A stretch of DNA of 64,000 nucleotides from Nannochloropsis oceanica (taxonomy: Eukaryota; Sar; Eustigmatophyceae; Eustigmatales; Monodopsidaceae). Below are positions 1-18,621 of this stretch, piece after piece. A program made the position numbers and the translations under genes. The stretch's first letter is position 1. Every line of letters starts with the position of its first letter. The notes below the pieces were generated by a model. It saw only the letters and a program-made list of their open reading frames with translations, was not told the DNA's origin and searched no databases. The DNA is taken from the NCBI GenBank assembly GCA_004519485.1, contig CP038119.1:1-64000 (forward strand). The letters are read 5' to 3'.

Positions 1-176
1 ACCCTAACCCTAACCCTAACCCTAACCCTAACCCTAACCCTAACCCTAACCCTAACCCTAACCCTAACCCTAACCCTAACCCTAACCCTAACCCTAACCC
101 TAACCCTAACCCTAACCCTAACCCTAACCCTAACCCTAACCCTAACCCTAACCCTAACCCTAACCCTAACCCTAAC
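1..176. repeat. Telomeric repeat array (CCCTAA)n
   Basis: About 29 uninterrupted copies of CCCTAA read from the first base, which is the C-rich strand of a TTAGGG telomere. The array is perfect to base 176 and then passes abruptly into unique sequence. The orientation (C-rich strand 5'->3' inward) is that expected at the left end of a chromosome, so the assembly reaches a true chromosome end. No degenerate or interstitial copies are seen further in. Confidence 0.97.
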
Positions 177-1104
177 AGAGTCGTTGGGTGAGGATGATGA
201 ATGAGGACAGCTATAGGTCGAAGCCAAGACTTCTTGGCTAGTCTTGCAAGCGGCATGAGGGCAAGGCAAAAGAGTGACATGGACACATGGAGGAAACGCA
301 TGTACGCTGGGGAAGGGAAAGAGAGGGAAGTCGTGGCCATCAAATTATCGGGGGGAAAGAATTAAAAAGATCTTTTAAATTCCCTAAGAGGTGAGCGGCT
401 CGCCTTCACAATGTAAAGAATGTTGTACGTACGTACAGAACTGGTCCAAGCCGCAAGTTGAAGGCAAACCCAAATCAGGTCAAACAAGGCAACAACCTGA
501 CTGTCCAAACAGAGGACATCCGAGCTTGAGAGTCTCAATTTTTGTTGTGTTAAGGTTTGCAGGCAAATTGGACGGTCGACAAAGAGCACCGCTTTGCGCC
601 AGCAAGACAGCAAAAGCGGTGCTAAAGCGCTCATAATCCCTCGGAGCTCCTTGAGCGTTCGTTTGAAGAGGCGAGCGACTGGAAATCTTGGATACAGAGG
701 AAAGCTTTGTTGCCTTTCTCCCTTCGCCATTCCACTCACAGTAACCCAACTCATGTAGGCCAGGTGCAGGCAATTCGTCGGCACGTTTCAGGGGAAGGCG
801 TGGATGACAGATATATAAAGAGGCGGCATGGGAGACGGTGTCACTCCTCCTTGCTTCCTCCTTTCTTCTCTTCCCAGGCAATACCTTTCTCTCCTTGGTG
901 CTAAGCGTACACCGACACGTAGCTAGCATTGCGCAAGTCCTACTGATGAGCATTACTCCCATGAAGAATCATCTCATTGCTACAAAAGCTTGCCGCTTCG
1001 AGTGATCCACCGCTACTGATATGACTTCGACAAACTGACCCTCAACATACACCCCCCCACCCACCGACCCACCCACAGACCACTACCAACTCCACAAGTC
1101 AAAG
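177..1104. other. Subtelomeric gap without a recognised gene
   Basis: Unique sequence between the telomere and the first gene. Open frames here are short, overlap on both strands and match no family I know. A TATA-like element (ATATATAAAG) at 811-820 lies about 290 bases before the first start codon. A run of C-rich and CCACCC motifs directly upstream of 1105 probably belongs to the promoter or 5' leader. No subtelomeric repeat family, helicase or transposon was seen. Confidence 0.5.
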
Positions 1105-1612
1105 ATGCGGGTTTCCTTCGCCCTTTTCGCCCTCGTGGCCGCAATCATCATGAGCATCTCTAGCGCCTTCATGCCCCCCACCCCTCGCATGGCTCGCCAG
1201 GTACGCCGGGAGGCAAGCATGAAAGATGACCTTGGCGACGTGTCGTGTGTGTGTGTTTGTCCCTTCCACGTCCCTCATTCGTCTGTTCTCCCTTAATTAT
1301 CTATGCCTTGCACGTCTAGGCACCTACTCCTACGCCAACAGATTTCTGATCCACCCTCGCTAGTTGACGCCCTTTCCTCTTATCACCCTGTCCCTCTTTT
1401 TCCATCCTCGCCCACAGGCCCGCACGGTGACGAAGCTGAGTCCCATGGACGTGATTCCCGCGGAGAGCTTTCAGGCGGCCTCGGACGTGTTGATCGCGGC
1501 AAAGGACACGGACTTCGGCGGCTACACAGGCCCCATTGCCGGTCTCATTACTCTCGGCGCCCTTATCATCGTGCTCGCCCCCCCTCTTACCTCCCAGGCT
1601 AAGGAGGAGTAA
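1105..1612 (+). CDS. Small plastid-targeted single-span membrane protein
   Basis: Two exons (1105-1200, 1418-1612) give 96 residues. The N-terminus is a hydrophobic signal sequence (residues 3-21) followed by an S-A-F-M-P-P motif, the usual junction between signal and transit peptide in plastid precursors of red-lineage algae. A single membrane segment lies at about residues 70-89 (starts T-G-P-I-A-G-L), preceded by F-G-G-Y and followed by a short charged tail ending K-E-E. The intron starts GTACGC and ends CCACAG. The size and layout resemble small thylakoid photosystem subunits, but I cannot assign it to a named one. Targeting is an inference from the leader; the membrane span is seen directly. 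It is the gene closest to the telomere. Confidence 0.72.
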
Positions 1613-2217
1613 GGGAGGTGAAGGTTAAGAAGGACCAAAAAGGCACATTGAAGGAGTAAGGTGAGAGGGGCAGCGCGCTGCTGCCCAGGGGGCGTTGAGA
1701 AGGGACATTGCGAAAACGAGGACGGCAAGGGTATCACCATGGAAGAAAGGAGATGCAGGAGTAGTAGCAAACGCGTGTGGGGGTTGGTAGCGGGGGGTTG
1801 TCTTGTTCTGGGTGTCTTTATCGGAAGCGAAAGGGTGTCATTGGCCTACAGGGGGGGGACGAGGTGGCGAAACAGACAGGACTAGGAGGCAGGCATAGCA
1901 CGGATTTCCTTTCCTCCAGGCCTTGGCTTGTTCGTCTTTAGAGCGCTCCCAGAGCGCTTCCACTTCGTCGTCGTCGTTGGTGCCGGTACATGAATTAAGG
2001 AACGGAAAAGAACGAGCGAAGTTAGAAAAGAGACTACAAATATCGCACGTCACACCTTCGTGCCCCTTTTATGATTTTAAGTCCCTGCATTTTTCCTTCT
2101 CATATTGGTCGTAACCTCGTTCTCCCATCTCTCTCTCACCACTCCTCTTCGCCCTCTCTTCTCGCCGACAGCGACATGCACCCCCTCGGGAAAACTCTCT
2201 CTTCCTCCCCCGCTCCA
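1613..2217. other. Convergent intergenic region
   Basis: This holds the 3' flanks of the plastid membrane protein gene (+) and the glyoxalase gene (-). Short frames on both strands have no recognisable domain. Nothing else is seen. Confidence 0.5.
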
Positions 2218-3815
2218 TTACACAGTGAGGCCCCTGCCCACGAGCTCGACCCAGTACCCGTCGGGGTCTTTGGCGAAAGCCAGACCGCGCATACTGCCCT
2301 CGCTCGGCCGCTTCTGGAACGCCACGCCCTCCTTGTCCAGCATCGCGCAGGCTTCCTCGAGGTCGTCGCAGAGGAAGCCCACGTGGCCGAACCCGCGCGG
2401 GTCCGTGTTGCCGTTGTGGTAGCTGAAGCCCGCCTGGCCCTCGGTGCCGTGGTTGTGCGTCAGCTCCAGCACCGGCCCCGGCAGCTGCTTCATCAGAGCC
2501 CAGCCTGCCTCGTCCTCCGGGTCGGACGGGAGGGAGGGCAGGAGGGAGGGGGGGAGGGCGGCGGGCTGCGCGAGAAAGTAGAGTGAGAAGTCGGAGAAGT
2601 GCTTCACGGCCACCACGCGCATGCCCAGCAGGTCTCGGTAAAAGGCGAGGCTGGCGTGGGGGTCCTTCACCCGGAGCATGGTCTGAGCCAGGCTGAAGGG
2701 AGGGGGGGAGGGGCCGCTGAAGGCAGGGGAGGTGGGATCGCGGGAGATCACCTCGATCCAGTAGCCTGGAGGGAGGAAGAGGGCGTGTGAGCGAGGGAGT
2801 TAGGGGATCCAAAAGGACTAGATAGACGTGAAAGGAAAGCAGATAGATGCGTATAACCGTCACGTTGGATGGAACACCTCCTTCTTCCCTCCTACACCAT
2901 CTCCTCCTTCTCTCCTCCCCCTACCCATTTACTCCCTCAGCCCTCACCGTCGGGGTCCTTGACAAAAGCCAATCCCTTCATTCGGCCCTCGTCCGGCTTC
3001 TTCTGGAAGGCCACCCCCTTCTTCTCCAGCTCCGAACACGCCGCGTGGACGTCGTCACAGGCCACGGCGATATGTCCGAAGCCTCGGTGCGGCTCCTCGT
3101 TCCCGTTATTATACTTGAAGTCGGTCTGAGTCTCTGTGCCGTGATTCCTAGGAGGGAGGGAGGGCGTGGGTAGGGCGGGGGGGGGGGCGCCTAGGTGAGA
3201 TGATCTGGCCGTTGCTTACTTTGCTTGACTGGCACTCTGAATTATCCTTTGACTCACTGAAAAATGAGACGATATCGTCTCCCTCAAAAATATGTCTTAT
3301 TCCTCCTCTTTCCTCTTTCCTTCTCCTCTTTCCTCCTCCTCCTCCTCCTCCTCCTCCTCCTCCTCTTTCCCTCTCTCTTTTCTCCCCTCCTTACCAGGTG
3401 AGCTCGAGCACGGTTCCCTTCATGGACCATAGGAACTTCTCGCTCTCCTTGGTCCCGCAGGCGGGAAGCGTGGCCTTCTCTTCACGAGTGGGAACGTAGA
3501 GAAAGTACAGCGAGAAGGAGTCGAACTTGTACTCGTGCAGGCGGTGGAAGCCCAGGGTCTGGCGGAGAACGGGGTGGACGAAAGGGAGGGGATCAATTGG
3601 GATGAGGAGAGAGGAAGTGCGGGAGAAAAAAGTCTACAAGGTCTCTCTATTTGCCCAACCTCTCAATTCATCAGCCTTCCTTGCAAAACTACCTCTTCGT
3701 AAAAGGGCAGGGACTTGGCAGGGTCCTTGATGCGGAGCATGGTCTGCTGCCACGAAAATTTGAACGGGTTGCCCTTCGTGCCTTCCACGGCAATCGTGGC
3801 AGGCACTGCACTCAT
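2218..3815 (-). CDS. GLO1: Glyoxalase I with two fused domains (lactoylglutathione lyase)
   Basis: Minus-strand exons 3815-3693, 3558-3395, 3147-2948 and 2765-2218 join in phase. The enzyme converts the methylglyoxal-glutathione hemithioacetal to S-lactoylglutathione (EC 4.4.1.5). Two tandem domains of the eukaryotic glyoxalase I type are present. All four metal ligands are visible in each: Q in Q-T-M-L-R-(I/V)-K-D-P, E in L-E-L-T, H in R-G-F-G-H, and E in G-Y-W-(I/V)-E. Both active sites therefore look intact. The second domain carries a [10 protein letters not shown] insert, which is the translation of a CCCTCC tract. The first ATG in frame is at 3815. The frame stays open upstream and reads R- and A-rich residues like a mitochondrial leader, so an upstream first exon with an organelle signal is possible. 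Confidence 0.88.
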
Positions 3816-4807
3816 GCTAGTCCTGAGCTTGGCGGATTTTGGGCTTGATAAGGCGCGGCAGAGGGTGGTGGTAGGAGCAGCGCGGCGGATCAAGAAAGCT
3901 GTGTGTATGCGAAAAAGATCAAATCTTCTGGTCGGACGACTACATACGAGGATGTCCGGGAACGATGAATGTTGTGGTAATCGAGAGGCAGACTAGCATG
4001 TGCTTTCTGCTGCCATTTCTTGCTTGGCAGCTTCGCTTGACCACGCAAGCGCGTTGTCAGAGAAATTGAGGGGAAATTATGCGGGAGGTATATATCACGT
4101 ACCGCTACTGGACGCCACGGCGGCAAGCAAAAGACACAAAAAACGAACGCCGAAGGGGATAGCAGGGGCAGCAGCAGCGACACGGCGGTCCTGACGCATG
4201 TACGAGCACGGTGGTCGTGCTTCTGGTTTATAGATGCCTGGGGTGGAGGACAGGGAGGCGATGATCAGGGTTGCTTGATGCAGCAGAAGCCGACTCTTGC
4301 ATTTGGTGGAGACCACCTGATGATGAATGTAGATAGAGTCAGGGCGCATCAAGGCATGTTTCCCTGTCCCTGCATGCTGTAGGGGACTTGTCCATCGCAA
4401 GGCAATGGAGGGGGAGCGGGGGGGGGCTCACAAGATTAATCGCCTTTTCTTGGGTCACCTCATGAGGATCTGTCCTACTTTGCCGTGCGGAGACCAGCAA
4501 TACACCCGTCCGCCTGCATGTTGGACCACCTACAGATGAATAATGCGTCCCTCATTTCCTCCTCTACCTGAGATTAGCATGATGATCGTCTGCTGGCATT
4601 TCTGGCCATCTCTATCTACTACAAATGCATCCCTCCTTTCCTTTCCTCCTCCAGCTCGACAGGCAGCGCTCGGAGCGCACCTGGTACATAACCCGCACAC
4701 AAGCCTCGTCCACTTGCCTCCCCATCTCATCCGTCCCTTTCAACACTTTCGCGACTAGAAAATAAATTACCTGCAAACACCGCCATCACCATTGCGCCAC
4801 CCACACA
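3816..4807. promoter_or_regulatory. Divergent intergenic region, glyoxalase / RUN-TLDc gene
   Basis: About 1 kb separates the two divergent start codons and should hold both promoters. A TATA-like GTATATATCACG lies near 4088 and another TTTATAG near 4228. A missing first exon of the glyoxalase gene could also lie here. No other gene is recognised. Confidence 0.45.
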
Positions 4808-12565
<7,758 letters not shown>

Positions 12566-13113
12566 GCTACAGAAAGGACGGCGTGACTTTTTCGATAGCT
12601 CTTGAGAAGGGTGATAATATTAAGATGGATGGACAGATTTGGATGAACATATTTGTATTCACATGTCATTGGATTGTTTGATTCCTAGGTTGTGTCTTTG
12701 TGTGTACATGGAAAATGGGAAGGGGTCTGATCTAGAGCAGGATCCCATTTGAGGGAGGGATCAGAATGACGTGGAAGAAAGACCGGGAAAGAAGGATCTG
12801 AAGATCCATTCAAATTGTGGTTTTAAAGCTGGATCCAGAGTGAAGCGAAGTGTGGCACTCATTTATTTGTTGATCTTTCGTCATGTCATTCTCTTCTCGT
12901 TCCTCTACCTCACACACGCACGAATCACTCGCAGCAACTTGGGACGAGGCCATGAACACACGCGTCGACCATACAGGCAGATAAATACACACATCTTTAT
13001 CCACTATACCACACCACACGCATTATCGCCCCTATTGTACTAATGCTACCATTCTTTTTCTCCGGTCGCTATTCCACATACCCTCCCACATTCACTCCTT
13101 TTCTCTTCCTCCC
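12566..13113. other. Convergent intergenic region
   Basis: The 3' flanks of the RUN-TLDc gene (+) and the adenylate kinase-PLGG1 gene (-). It is richer in A+T than the flanking coding sequence and contains a CACACACG-like stretch near 12911. No gene is recognised. Confidence 0.5.
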
Positions 13114-16100
13114 TCACGGCAAGACAGTTGCCGCCTTCGCTCCGCCCATCAGCACCATCAACAAAGCCGCCCGTACAGGAGGCACCGTCACAAGCACCGT
13201 CGTCATCACCCCCGTCAGCGCCATGGCCATCGCTGCGAAAGCCAAGGGCTCGGGTTCCTCTGCCAGGCTCGCGGTTCCAATCCCGTGCGCCGCGGCACCC
13301 ATCGCTAGCCCCTTACTGACGGGATCCGACACCCCGTAGGAAGCGAGGCGAGCCGCTCCCGCATTCGCACCGAGCAAGCCCGTGAGGACTACGACGAGGA
13401 CAGCGATCCCTGCGTCGGCGCCCACTAGGCCTGCCACTGCCATGGCCAGCGGGGTGGTGATGCATCGAGACAAGGTGGCTTTTCCGAGCGCGGGAGGGAG
13501 GGAAAACGCCCGTGAAAGGGCTGCGGAGGAGAAAAGACCAAAGGCGGAGGCGCCTAGGCATGTACCCATGATCTTGCCGAGGTTTCGGGTGAGGAGGGCG
13601 CGACGTTCGTAAACTTGGACGGCCATGGCCAGGATGGAGGGGCTGAGCAGGCCAAGAAGGATGTCACCCCCACCTAGGTGAGCGGGGCAGGAGCTGCGGG
13701 AGACGTAGGCCTGGAGTTGAGTGGTGAGAGATTGGGAGAGGAGGCGTGCGTGGAGGGAGAGAAGGGCGAGCGTTAGGCCGGCGCAGGAGATGAGGGGATG
13801 AACGGCTTTGCGGAGCTTGGAGGGAAAGCGAGAGCCGGTCACGTAGGAGAGGAGGGTAGCGAGGAGTGTGAAGAGGGTGCGGGCCAGGGAGGGGAGGATG
13901 GAGGAGGAGGTAGAGGGCATACGGGTGGAGAGGATGACCGAGGTGGCCCCGGAGATAAGGGTGGCAACAGCAAGAGACTTCTGGAGGGTAAGGTTGAAGG
14001 GGGAGGAGGAAGATGAAAATGCAAGGGGTTTGATGACAGGTGTGGTAGCAGTAGAAGAAGTGTAGACAGCCTTGTCGTTCGCGGAGGTAAGGAGCCCGGC
14101 AAGTTTAGCCGTGAAGAGGAGAGAGGTTTCGAAACCCAGTACCATGACGGCGGCGAGGCGGAGGGCGAGGGAGGGGGCGAGGGCGCCGGCGGAGAGGGGG
14201 AGGAGGACGAGGGCGGGGACAAAGAAGACGGCCAGCCACTTGGTCAAGAGGTCAGTTCCAGGCTTGAGGGCGCGATAGAGGAGGGGGTTGGTAATGCTGC
14301 CGGCTTTGGGGGCGGAGGCGAGAAGGAAAGACAGGAGGCCAAGCATGCCGGCAAGGGAGGAGGGGAAGGTGATGGCCCTGGCTTTGAACAGCTGTCGAAG
14401 GGCGGCGTCGAGGCCAATGAAGGCCGCAAGGGAGAGTGTGGTTTGCAAGGTCTTGACCACTATCTTACTGCTGCTGCTGATGCTTTTGCGTTTCGCGAGC
14501 GCCTTGTCCAGGCCCTGCGTGATGCTGGCGAGGACGGCGTCCTTCTTCTGCGTCCCATCCACCTCAATCAAGACATCGGTGTAAACGCCCACCACCGATT
14601 TAACGTGTTCGTGGAAGGCCTTCACCCGCACTTTCACTTTCTCCTCGGTGTCGTCCGACCGGTGCACCAACCGCTCCTTCGGGACATCAGGCGGCGGGGG
14701 GCTATACTTCAAGTGGTAGATTTTGCCTGTCTCCGGGTCCGTCCTTCGTCCCACCACCCGCTCCACTAGCATCTCGTCCGGCACGTTCAGCAGTAAGAAG
14801 GCATCAGGGATCACGCCCAACGCCTCCGCCTGGGTCTTGGTCCTGGGAAAGCCGTCGAGCAACCAGCCCTTCTCGAGGCAGTCCCTTTCTTTTAGCCTAT
14901 CCAGAACCACCCCACAAATCGTCTCGTCGGGCACTAGCTCCCCTCGGTCCATGAACCCTTTCGCCTCCTTCCCCAAGGCCGTCCCTTCCTTCACAGCCGC
15001 ACGCAGAATGTCGCCCGTGGAGAGGTGCACGACGCCGTACCTGTTTTAAAGGGACAGAGAGGGGAAGGAAAGGGCTAAGCAAAACGCCTGGGTCTTAACA
15101 CGAGACTCGGAGTCTTTCCTAATGGATGTACGTTCAAATGTAAGAAAGCCAGTCAGCCTTCCAGAATCATCTATCGACCTCACCTCACTCCCTACCAAAC
15201 AAATCAATCCAACACGCACCTCTCCTTGAGCATCTCGCACTGAGTGCCCTTCCCCGATGCCGGGGCCCCAGCAATAATGATACGAAGGGGTGGTACATTC
15301 GCTTTCTTTCCTTTCACCATTGCGGCCGTAGATATTGCTTCTTGAGCCATCACTTCCTTTTCCTTAATCAAGGCAGCATCGATCGCGCCCTTGATGGCAG
15401 CAAAGACAGCCTCCTTCTTCTGCGTCCCATCCACCTGGACTAACACGTCCTTGTAGCACCCGGACACGGCCTCACAATGCTCATGGAATGCCTTCACCCG
15501 CACTTTCACTTTCTCTTCGGTGTCGTCCGACCGGTGCACCAACCGCTCCATCGGGACATCAGGCGGCGGGGGACTGTACTTCAAGTGGTAGATTTTGCCT
15601 GTCTCCGGGTCCGTCCTTCGTCCCACCACCCGCTCCACTAGCATCTCGTCCGGCACATTCAGTAGCACAAACGCACTGGGTGCCACCCCGAGCGTTTTCA
15701 ATGCGTCCGCCTGGGTCTTGGTCCTGGGAAAGCCGTCGAGCAACCAGCCCTTCTCCTCACAGTCGGGCGCTGCCAGCCTCTCTTTGACGACGCCAATGAT
15801 AACCTCATCCGGCACCAGCTCCCCACGGTCCATGAAATCCTTGGCCTTGGTACCCAGCTCTGTCCCCTCTTGAACGGCTGCACGCAGAATGTCACCGGTA
15901 GAGAGGTGAACAACGCCGTATCTGTTTGTCAGAAGATGGGAGGGCGGAGCGGTGTGATTGTGGTGGCAGTGGGCAAGAAAAGAAAGAAAGCTATGAGAAA
16001 TCAATGTCGGTAGCCAGACAAAACAAGACACTAGCACGTACGTCTCCTTCAGCAACTCGCACTGTGTTCCCTTCCCTGAGGCCGGGGCGCCAGCAATTAT

Positions 16101-16504
16101 GATCTTTGGCGTGGCAGCACGGGCTGCGACAGTCATGCGTATGCCACCCAAGCGCGAAGATGGATATGAGAAAGAGGGCGGGGCGACTTTGCGTATCCGA
16201 TTGAGGCTGGAAACCTAGGATAAGGAAGAAGAGGATGACAAAATAAGACAAGCAGTGGCTGGGCGGCAAGAAAACCGAGAGCGTCACACCACGCGCCCAC
16301 CAGACCACGCACCTTCAGGCCCGGAATCCATGCCATCCCCGCATGCCCAAGGCCCTGACGCCCACTACCACTGCCGGCAGAAGTGGCATCGTATCCCGTT
16401 GCGGCGCTAGCACCCAAGGCCCAAGACTGATGAGGCTGCAGCACCACGAGAAGGAGGAGGCTAAGCAAGCCAGTCCCACCATGGAAGCCTAACAGTGTGA
16501 CCAT
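13114..16504 (-). CDS. Tandem adenylate kinase fused to LrgAB/PLGG1-type transporter
   Basis: Exons 16504-16313, 16214-16042, 15921-15220 and 15040-13114 join in phase to 997 residues. A hydrophobic leader (about residues 10-30) precedes two complete adenylate kinase domains (ATP + AMP = 2 ADP). The first has a G-A-P-A-S-G-K-G-T P-loop at about residue 106 and the second an identical one near 340. Both have L-D-G-F-P-R-T and a LID starting G-R-R-T-D-P-E-T-G. From about residue 575 the chain becomes a polytopic membrane protein. Its first part resembles LrgA (F-P-S-S-L-A-G-M) and its second LrgB (G-A-N-A-G, then A-A-H-G-I-G-T), the layout of the plastid glycolate/glycerate carrier PLGG1. The last exon encodes most of kinase 2 and the whole transporter in one frame without a stop, so the fusion is genomic. 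Plastid envelope location and a photorespiratory role are inferred. Confidence 0.85.
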
Positions 16505-17052
16505 CGAGTGGAGACCAGCTCGAAGACGAAGCAGAGTAGACCCCGAGATTCGTCTACCTGTGTAAGCATGTGCATGCGGGTCGATCGGGTGATAGGGATA
16601 AGATCGATGGGTCGAGGCAGCAAGGATCGACGTTTGCGTGCGTGTTTCGTTGGGGAAACTGGGGCTGGGATCGATTGGGTGGTGGGGGAGGCTATGCCGG
16701 CTTGGACAGTGCTAAAACTCTTGCTATCCAACGCAGCTATATCAAATTGAACAGGCGTGCGCAATGCCATATTGACTACGGCATGCCCGCCGTGTAGTTG
16801 TAGCCATCCTTCGAGGATCTCCTTCGCTCGTTGCGTTTTCGATGAAACTTCCTCCATCTCTCGCTCTCGCCCATCTCGCGCCCAGGGGCCCTTTTTGTTC
16901 TTATTTTCGTACACATTAGTTCACTGACAAGAAGTTTTTTCCCGCATCAAATCACAGTCTACACAAGCACGACCAAGAAAGCTCCTTGGCCGCCGTATTT
17001 GGGTTTTTGCTGATCCTGCTGCGGAAATCCCTCTGCCTTTCGCCCACAAGCC
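16505..17052. promoter_or_regulatory. Divergent promoter region, kinase-PLGG1 / phytochelatin synthase
   Basis: 548 bases between two divergent start codons, so the two promoters share or abut this region. It contains GATCGAT-like motifs around 16580-16680. No gene is recognised in either strand. Confidence 0.5.
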
Positions 17053-18621
17053 ATGAGCACAAGCAGCAGCACGAGCACCAAGCCAAACGAACCCGACCCG
17101 CAGAGCAAATGCTGCCCGCCGCCCAATACATTTTCTCCTCTTGCATCGACTCGTTTGGAAATACCCCTGAGCTCGCCTCTCCTCACTCCCCGCTCAACGC
17201 TCGCTTCCCCACGTCCTGTTCCTACTACGTTCTACCGTCGACCCTTGCCCCCAGCGACGTGTATCGCCTTCTCAAGTCCTGAAGGCCGCCAGTTGTTCAC
17301 AGAGGCGTTGGCAGCAGGAGGAATGAATTGCTTCTTCCCTCTGATTGAGCACTTCCACACACAATCAGAACCGGCATACTGCGGCTTGGGTTCTTTAGCG
17401 ATGCTATTGAACGCGCTCGCCATCGATCCCGGGCGGATTTGGAAAGGCCCCTGGCGATGGTTTGATGAATCGTTGCTTGACTGCTGCGAGCCCTTGGAGG
17501 TAGTGCAGAGCCAGGGCATCTCATTGGTGAAGGCTAATTGTCTTGCACGTTGCAATGGGGCGAAGAGCAGGCTGAGGCATGGCGACACTGTCTCTGTCGA
17601 GGGATTCAGGGACGACGTCCTGCGCGTCACTTCTTCGTCGGTTGGTTTCGTAGGGGAAGGCAAAACAAACGAAGGGCAACAACCGCAGTCTAGGAAAGAA
17701 GACGAGTTTATGCTCTGTGGGTATTCCCGCAAGCTGCTGGGGCAAACCGGCGATGGGCACTTTTCTCCCGTTGGTGGCTACCACGCGGCCAAGGACCTTG
17801 TACTCATTCTCGACGTGGCGCGCTTCAAGTACCCTCCCCACTGGGTGCCCCTCCCCCTTCTCCATGCAGCTCTTCAACCCCATGACCCCGCCACGGGGAA
17901 AGCGCGGGGCTATCTCCTCCTCTCCCAAAACCGGTGGTCAGAGGCCTTGCTGTTCACGCTGGACCCAGATCGCTTCGGGGACTGGCCCGCCCTTCGAGAT
18001 TGGCTCCTCAAGCTTCACCGACAAGAGGCACAGGCATCCATCAAAGGGACTGGAGAAAGAGGAGAAGGGGAGGGGCGACGGATCCTGGTGGCGAGCAAGG
18101 CGGGCTTTGAAGCGTTTGTGTCGGCGGTGCCGGAGTCTGTGGCCTCGTTGGTAACAACCTACGCCTACCTCAAATGCATACTTCACGATTACCCAGGTAG
18201 CAAGAGCAGCAGCAGAAGTAGCGGTCATAGTAGTAGCAACAGCAATGTAAGGAAAGAGAATCCTCAAGAGGCTTTCATTCGCCCCTTGGTCCGTGCAATC
18301 GAGGCCTACCCAGCGTTTGCTCTGCTGCCGCCGCACGGAAAGGATAGCAAGGCGCAGGAGGGGAAAGGAAGTAGTGAGAAGGAAAGCGTATGCTGTCCAC
18401 CTATTTCTGTCGATGAACGACATGCGTTGGTGGTGTTCTTCTTGGCATTGGTGGCGTGGGCGGGAGAAGAGCTTGAAGAGGGCGAAACGTCCTCCTCCTC
18501 CCCCACTTCTTCGTGGAAAGTGGAGAACGAGGCGTTGAAACGCGAGGTAACCCAACTGAAGGTCAGGCTGCAGGCTATTGCCACAGAGCGTTCCTCCTCC
18601 TTAACCTGGGATCAGCAATAG
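17053..18621 (+). CDS. PCS1: Phytochelatin synthase
   Basis: A single uninterrupted frame of 522 residues, unusual among these intron-rich neighbours. The family is a clan CA cysteine protease-like transpeptidase (EC 2.3.2.15) that makes (gamma-Glu-Cys)n-Gly from glutathione when heavy metals or arsenite are bound. The catalytic triad is visible: Cys about 110 in A-Y-C-G-L-G, His about 236 in G-H-F-S-P-V-G-G-Y, and Asp about 254 in L-I-L-D-V-A-R-F-K-Y-P-P-H-W. The His-Asp spacing of 18 matches the plant enzyme; the Cys-His spacing is about 20 longer because of a hydrophilic Gln/Lys-rich insert. The C-terminal half is cysteine-poor, with a Ser/Asn-rich linker, and diverges from plant enzymes. 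The leader of about 85 residues is Ser/Pro-rich and could be a targeting extension. Confidence 0.93.
   Translation: MSTSSSTSTKPNEPDPQSKCCPPPNTFSPLASTRLEIPLSSPLLTPRSTLASPRPVPTTFYRRPLPPATCIAFSSPEGRQLFTEALAAGGMNCFFPLIEHFHTQSEPAYCGLGSLAMLLNALAIDPGRIWKGPWRWFDESLLDCCEPLEVVQSQGISLVKANCLARCNGAKSRLRHGDTVSVEGFRDDVLRVTSSSVGFVGEGKTNEGQQPQSRKEDEFMLCGYSRKLLGQTGDGHFSPVGGYHAAKDLVLILDVARFKYPPHWVPLPLLHAALQPHDPATGKARGYLLLSQNRWSEALLFTLDPDRFGDWPALRDWLLKLHRQEAQASIKGTGERGEGEGRRILVASKAGFEAFVSAVPESVASLVTTYAYLKCILHDYPGSKSSSRSSGHSSSNSNVRKENPQEAFIRPLVRAIEAYPAFALLPPHGKDSKAQEGKGSSEKESVCCPPISVDERHALVVFFLALVAWAGEELEEGETSSSSPTSSWKVENEALKREVTQLKVRLQAIATERSSSLTWDQQ

Noticed and set aside
2069-2863. 264-residue minus-strand frame over the glyoxalase gene
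   Set aside because: It overlaps the glyoxalase last exon in the wrong frame and is Arg/Pro/Gly-rich, typical of an antiparallel or shifted shadow.
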